Shown here: positions 63,061-64,000 of the stretch, piece by piece
Layout: each line of letters begins with the position of its first letter
Numbering within the stretch: position 1 is the stretch's first letter
NCBI GenBank assembly: GCA_934045905.1
Contig: OW203763.1
Coordinates: forward strand, 23,735,108-23,799,107
DNA length: 64,000 nucleotides
Direction: 5' to 3'
Origin: Leuctra nigra
Lineage: Eukaryota > Arthropoda > Insecta > Plecoptera > Leuctridae
The notes under the pieces: generated by a model
Seen by the model: the letters and a program-made list of their open reading frames with translations, nothing else
What the model was told of the DNA's origin: nothing
The model's database searches: none
Made by a program: the position numbers and the translations under genes

Positions 63061-63366
63061 GTAAATAAATAAATAAACAAACAAATACATAAATAAATGA
63101 ATAAATAAATCCATGTTAACTCGTCCAGGTGCTATTTCTCGTCGTACGTCCCTGATCTTCGACCACGACATGACGCCTAAACCGACGTCTGGCGAGCTGA
63201 AGGCGTCGCGAGACCTGGTGAAGACGATGTGCCGGCTCAACGACGACGACGTCAAGATGGAGTTCCCCGACACGTTCACGAAGTTCATCCACACGGCGAG
63301 GTTGCTCTCCTATCCGGCGCTCACGCAGATCGTCAACCGCGCGGGAGGATTCTGCTCCACGGGGAA
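45164..63366 (+). CDS. apoLpp: Apolipophorin (apoLp-II/I precursor), N-terminal part, 8 exons, 3'-partial
   Basis: Coding exons are 45164-45224, 46050-46094, 47834-47994, 49041-49165, 53585-53726, 54633-54785, 60347-60542 and 63129-63366, all phase-consistent. They give about 373 residues of a protein that is usually over 3000 residues long. It begins with a signal peptide (MSILWFLGVYVLIIGITTAA). The segment FKYQQDYRYQYQYAVDISTL and the following EVTLDFITPCEGILK are characteristic of the start of the vitellogenin-N lipid-transfer module of large lipid transfer proteins. Family knowledge: apolipophorin is made in fat body, cleaved by furin into apoLp-II and apoLp-I, and forms lipophorin, the haemolymph lipid carrier. 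The furin site and the rest of the gene lie beyond the window. Intron 4 contains the OCA2-like gene on the other strand. Confidence 0.88.
46050..46094 (+). CDS. apoLpp: apoLpp exon 2, 45-bp micro-exon
   Basis: The acceptor is TTTTATTTCAG and the donor AATC|GTAAGT. It reads PLKSPAICGRPTCN and joins both neighbours in phase (Asn before, Pro after). It supplies two cysteines just ahead of the lipid-transfer module. Confidence 0.78.
47834..47994 (+). CDS. apoLpp: apoLpp exon 3: start of vitellogenin-N module
   Basis: The acceptor is CAATATTTTAG and the donor AAG|GTGAGA. It begins GIKFKYQQDYRYQYQYAVDI and ends TLDFITPCEGILK, the first beta-strands of the lipid-transfer barrel. Confidence 0.9.
49041..49165 (+). 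CDS. apoLpp: apoLpp exon 4
   Basis: The acceptor is CTAACCACAG and the donor CTCAG|GTAAAC. It reads VDRVSLAEKAPIYDREEDTD and on to DISQYEL, with a split Arg codon completed at 53585. The intron it opens is 4.4 kb and holds the antisense OCA2-like gene. Dense G-runs start about 25 bp after the donor. Confidence 0.9.
49190..49222 (+). repeat. Intronic G-run cluster, potential G-quadruplex
   Basis: At least five G-runs of 3 to about 9 bases occur in about 33 bp, starting about 25 bp into apoLpp intron 4. In the RNA they lie on the sense strand of apoLpp. Confidence 0.6.
49527..49964 (-). CDS. Oca2: OCA2-like coding exon 2 (145 codons plus stop)
   Basis: It starts SLSRLGLIDWIGRQTEHIIL directly after the acceptor TTTCTCGTCAG and carries the second transporter half. 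The stop is TAA at 49529-49527. Only about 360 bp separate it from the donor of apoLpp exon 4 on the other strand. Confidence 0.92.
   Translation of the reverse strand, partial: SLSRLGLIDWIGRQTEHIILAVNKDSQLAVAILLILWVSALASAFVDNIPLTTMMVRIVTSLAKNPELDIPLQPLVWALAFGACFGGNGTLIGASANVVCAGVADQHGYRFTFMQYFRVGFPVMIVSILVTTLYLMVSHVALGWH
49527..52376 (-). CDS. Oca2: P-protein / OCA2-like transporter (hoepel-type), nested in apoLpp intron 4
   Basis: There are two coding exons on minus: 52376-50418 and 49964-49527, joined at ATGGAG|GTAAGA and TTCTCGTCAG in phase 0. The product is 798 aa, close to human OCA2 (838). A cytosolic N-terminus of about 115 residues precedes the first membrane helix (about 118-138), a lumenal domain, and then two membrane halves of the ion-transporter superfamily. 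Hallmarks are GGALTPVGDPPNAI (GDPPN at about 449-453) in the first half and GGNGTLIGASANVVCAG (GASAN at about 746-750) in the second. The end, SHVALGWH, matches the family's usual C-terminus. Family knowledge: OCA2 controls melanosome chloride and pH; Drosophila homologues are hoe1 and hoe2. The ATG at 52376 is the first in frame. GC content is visibly above that of the surrounding intron. Confidence 0.92.
50418..52376 (-). CDS. Oca2: OCA2-like coding exon 1 (653 codons)
   Basis: A single 1959-bp exon holds the N-terminus, the first membrane helix, the lumenal loop and the first transporter half, ending at LLFFAALFVLME. The open frame runs on 22 codons past the donor, with no resemblance to the family. 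The homologous human coding sequence is split into many exons, so this exon is unusually long. Confidence 0.92.
52790..52797. promoter_or_regulatory. Palindromic E-box TCACGTGA upstream of the OCA2-like gene
   Basis: TCACGTGA in the context GTCACGTGAT lies 414 bp upstream of the OCA2-like ATG. It matches the MITF/TFE-type M-box or CLEAR consensus at 9 of 10 positions. In vertebrates these factors drive lysosome and melanosome genes, including OCA2. Its regulatory role here is inference; an 8-mer can occur by chance. Confidence 0.4.
53195..53338. mobile_element. PIF/Harbinger-like MITE with TAA target duplication
   Basis: The element spans 53198-53335, with ends GGGCCAGTTTTTCAAT and CTATTAGACCGGCCC that are imperfect inverted repeats. 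TAA flanks both sides, fitting the TWA target sites of PIF/Harbinger. There is no coding capacity. It lies about 250 bp before apoLpp exon 5. Confidence 0.55.
53585..53726 (+). CDS. apoLpp: apoLpp exon 5
   Basis: The acceptor is GTTTGGTTTGCAG and the donor GAG|GTAAAG. It reads FSFQDGLISEVCPNSNETTW and on to NTMKRFDVDYETNE. Its first base completes the Arg codon from 49165, which proves the 4.4-kb intron in between. Confidence 0.9.
54040..54190. repeat. Two poly-G tracts
   Basis: Poly-G runs of about 12 and about 21 bases lie 110 bp apart in apoLpp intron 5. Such runs are prone to sequencing and replication error, so their exact lengths are doubtful. Confidence 0.8.
54337..54449. mobile_element. 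Short MITE with CCTAGTATACAC termini
   Basis: The left end CCTAGTATACACGGTACAGT is mirrored by the right end CAGTGTATACTAGG. The interior is non-coding. The superfamily cannot be assigned without a clear target duplication. Confidence 0.6.
54633..54785 (+). CDS. apoLpp: apoLpp exon 6
   Basis: The acceptor is GTGTGTGCAG and the donor GCA|GTAAGT. It reads GDVHGDCDTNYSLLGARETS and on to VLQMTPYVFPA. It has cysteines at CD and ATC and is phase 0 on both sides. Confidence 0.9.
56065..56300. repeat. Two diverged direct repeats around 'GTTGAAATTTGG ... CCGGAAGTG'
   Basis: Two segments (about 56074-56154 and 56210-56293) share the order TGAAATTTGG, an A-rich middle and ACCGGAAGTG. They look like an old dispersed repeat inside apoLpp intron 6. 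A (GGCT)n stretch precedes them at about 56000-56020. Confidence 0.5.
58419..58540. mobile_element. Possible hAT-type terminal region
   Basis: CAGTGTTGGATTAGTTCC resembles a hAT terminus and is followed by repeated GGAACTAGTTCC-type subterminal motifs. I could not find a matching opposite end, so it may be a fragment. Confidence 0.3.
59009..59957. mobile_element. Near-perfect 413-bp inverted repeat with 117-bp spacer (foldback element)
   Basis: The left arm (59009-59423) is the reverse complement of the right arm (59541-59957). I followed the arms base by base and saw only one clear substitution, near the poly-A/T tract, plus homopolymer length changes. The spacer 59424-59540 is pyrimidine-rich. 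Identical short open frames appear on both strands as a result. The arms carry repeated CCAAGCAC-type motifs. It lies in apoLpp intron 6, 390 bp before exon 7. Confidence 0.95.
60347..60542 (+). CDS. apoLpp: apoLpp exon 7
   Basis: The acceptor is GTACTTGCAG and the donor CCAG|GTGAGT. It reads SFKSTPIMKSSSECEIIIDH, then ICNERHLFQPFSSNTSGA and VLETNVTTLEP. It contains the CEIII..C cysteine pair typical of the lipid-transfer module and sequons (NTS, NVT). Confidence 0.92.
61411..61491. repeat. 34-bp tandem repeat, about 2.4 copies
   Basis: ACTACTCTTTCAAAAAACAT plus 14 bases is repeated with one change and followed by a partial third copy. It lies in apoLpp intron 7. Confidence 0.85.
63010..63110. 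repeat. (AAAT)n microsatellite next to a splice acceptor
   Basis: About 100 bp of AAAT units with scattered substitutions end only about 18 bp before the acceptor of apoLpp exon 8. The same motif read in reverse gives a (LFIY)n artefact frame. Confidence 0.92.
63129..63366 (+). CDS. apoLpp: apoLpp exon 8 (last in window)
   Basis: The acceptor is ACTCGTCCAG and the donor GGGGAA|GTAAGT. It reads AISRRTSLIFDHDMTPKPTS, then KTMCRLNDDDVKMEF and ends GGFCSTG. The first two bases complete Gly from exon 7. It ends with two bases of the next codon. Its last six bases and donor form the first unit of the 60-bp array. Confidence 0.92.
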
Positions 63367-64000
63367 GTAAGTTACTCTTCAACTTACACACGAATAGCTC
63401 ACATCGTGTGGGGAAGTAAGTGCGAGAACACTTACTCTTCAACTTACACACGAATAGCTCACATCGAATGGGGAAGTAAGTGCGAGAACACTTACTCTTC
63501 AACTTACACACGAATAGCTCACATCGTATGGGGAAGTAAGTGCGAGAACACTTACTCTTCAACTTACACACGAATAGCTCACATCGTATGGGAAAGTAAG
63601 TGCGAGAACACTTACTCTTCAACTTACACACGAATAGCTCACATCGTATGGGGAAGTAAGTGCGAGAACACTTACTCTTCAACTTACACACGAATAGCTC
63701 ACATCGTATGGGGAAGGAAGTGCGAGAAAACTTACTCTTCAACTTACACACGAATAGCTCACATCGTATGGGGAAGTAAGTGCGAGAACACTTACTCTTC
63801 AACTTACACACGAATAGCTCACATCGTATTGGGAAGTAAGTGCGAGAACACTTACTCTTCAACTTACACACGAATAGCTCACATCGTATGGGGAAGTAAG
63901 TGCGAGAACACTTACTCTTCAACTTACACACGAATAGCTCACATCGTATGGGGAAGTAAGTGCGAGAACACTTACTCTTCAACTTACACACGAATAGCTC
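63361..64000. repeat. 60-bp tandem array that includes the exon 8 splice donor
   Basis: Units of 60 bp (GGGGAAGTAAGTGCGAGAAC and 40 more bases) repeat from the exon edge to the window end. GTAAGT sits at 63367, 63416, 63476, 63536, 63596, 63656, 63776, 63836, 63896 and 63956; the copy at 63716 is mutated to GGAAGT. The first unit is shorter, lacking GCGAGAACAC or equivalent. Within a unit AGTAAGTG and CACTTACT can pair as an 8-bp stem. Its full length is unknown because the window ends inside it. Confidence 0.95.

Noticed and set aside
63116..63991. 291-codon minus-strand open frame with a 20-residue repeat
   Set aside because: It is the reverse reading of the 60-bp array, running on antisense to apoLpp exon 8.
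63361..64000. Regular repeats as a CRISPR array
   Set aside because: Units are head-to-tail with no unique spacers, in a eukaryotic gene. The same applies to 32959-34014.

Overview
This is a eukaryotic, AT-rich, intron-rich and repeat-rich window with a 200-base assembly gap at 5871-6070. The gene content points to an insect: an invertebrate GDNF-family receptor-like gene (Gfrl), an insect-type apolipophorin (apoLpp), and an OCA2/hoepel-type P-protein. A hemimetabolous insect, perhaps a hemipteran, is a guess from general repeat texture only. All exon models were read by eye from splice signals and reading-frame phase. Within each gene every junction agrees in phase.

Layout. Positions 1-14991 hold no gene I can support, only repeats and the gap. 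Gfrl runs on + from 14992 to 41619. Eleven constitutive coding exons encode 644 residues plus a stop; the signal-peptide end is missing. The order is three GFR-alpha-like cysteine-rich domains, a Thr/Pro mucin-like linker, a second cysteine-rich module, a conserved tail and a GPI-anchor signal. An extra exon at 17898-18436 is phase-compatible as an alternative last exon and would give a truncated soluble form. Gfrl introns carry a 132-bp satellite array (8 copies), a CCAAT-containing array, and hAT-like and foldback elements.

Positions 41620-45163 are intergenic. apoLpp starts at 45164 on + and runs off the window. Eight exons give the signal peptide and about 373 N-terminal residues of the lipid-transfer (vitellogenin-N) region. 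Its fourth intron (49166-53584) contains a complete OCA2-like gene on the minus strand (52376 to 49527, two coding exons, 798 aa). Its sixth intron contains a near-perfect 413-bp inverted repeat able to form a long hairpin RNA. The 5' splice site of its eighth exon is the first unit of a 60-bp tandem array that copies that splice site over and over to the window edge.

The three genes have unrelated jobs: neuronal or cell-adhesion receptor, haemolymph lipid carrier, and pigment-organelle transporter. They are linked only by position and by the nested antisense arrangement.
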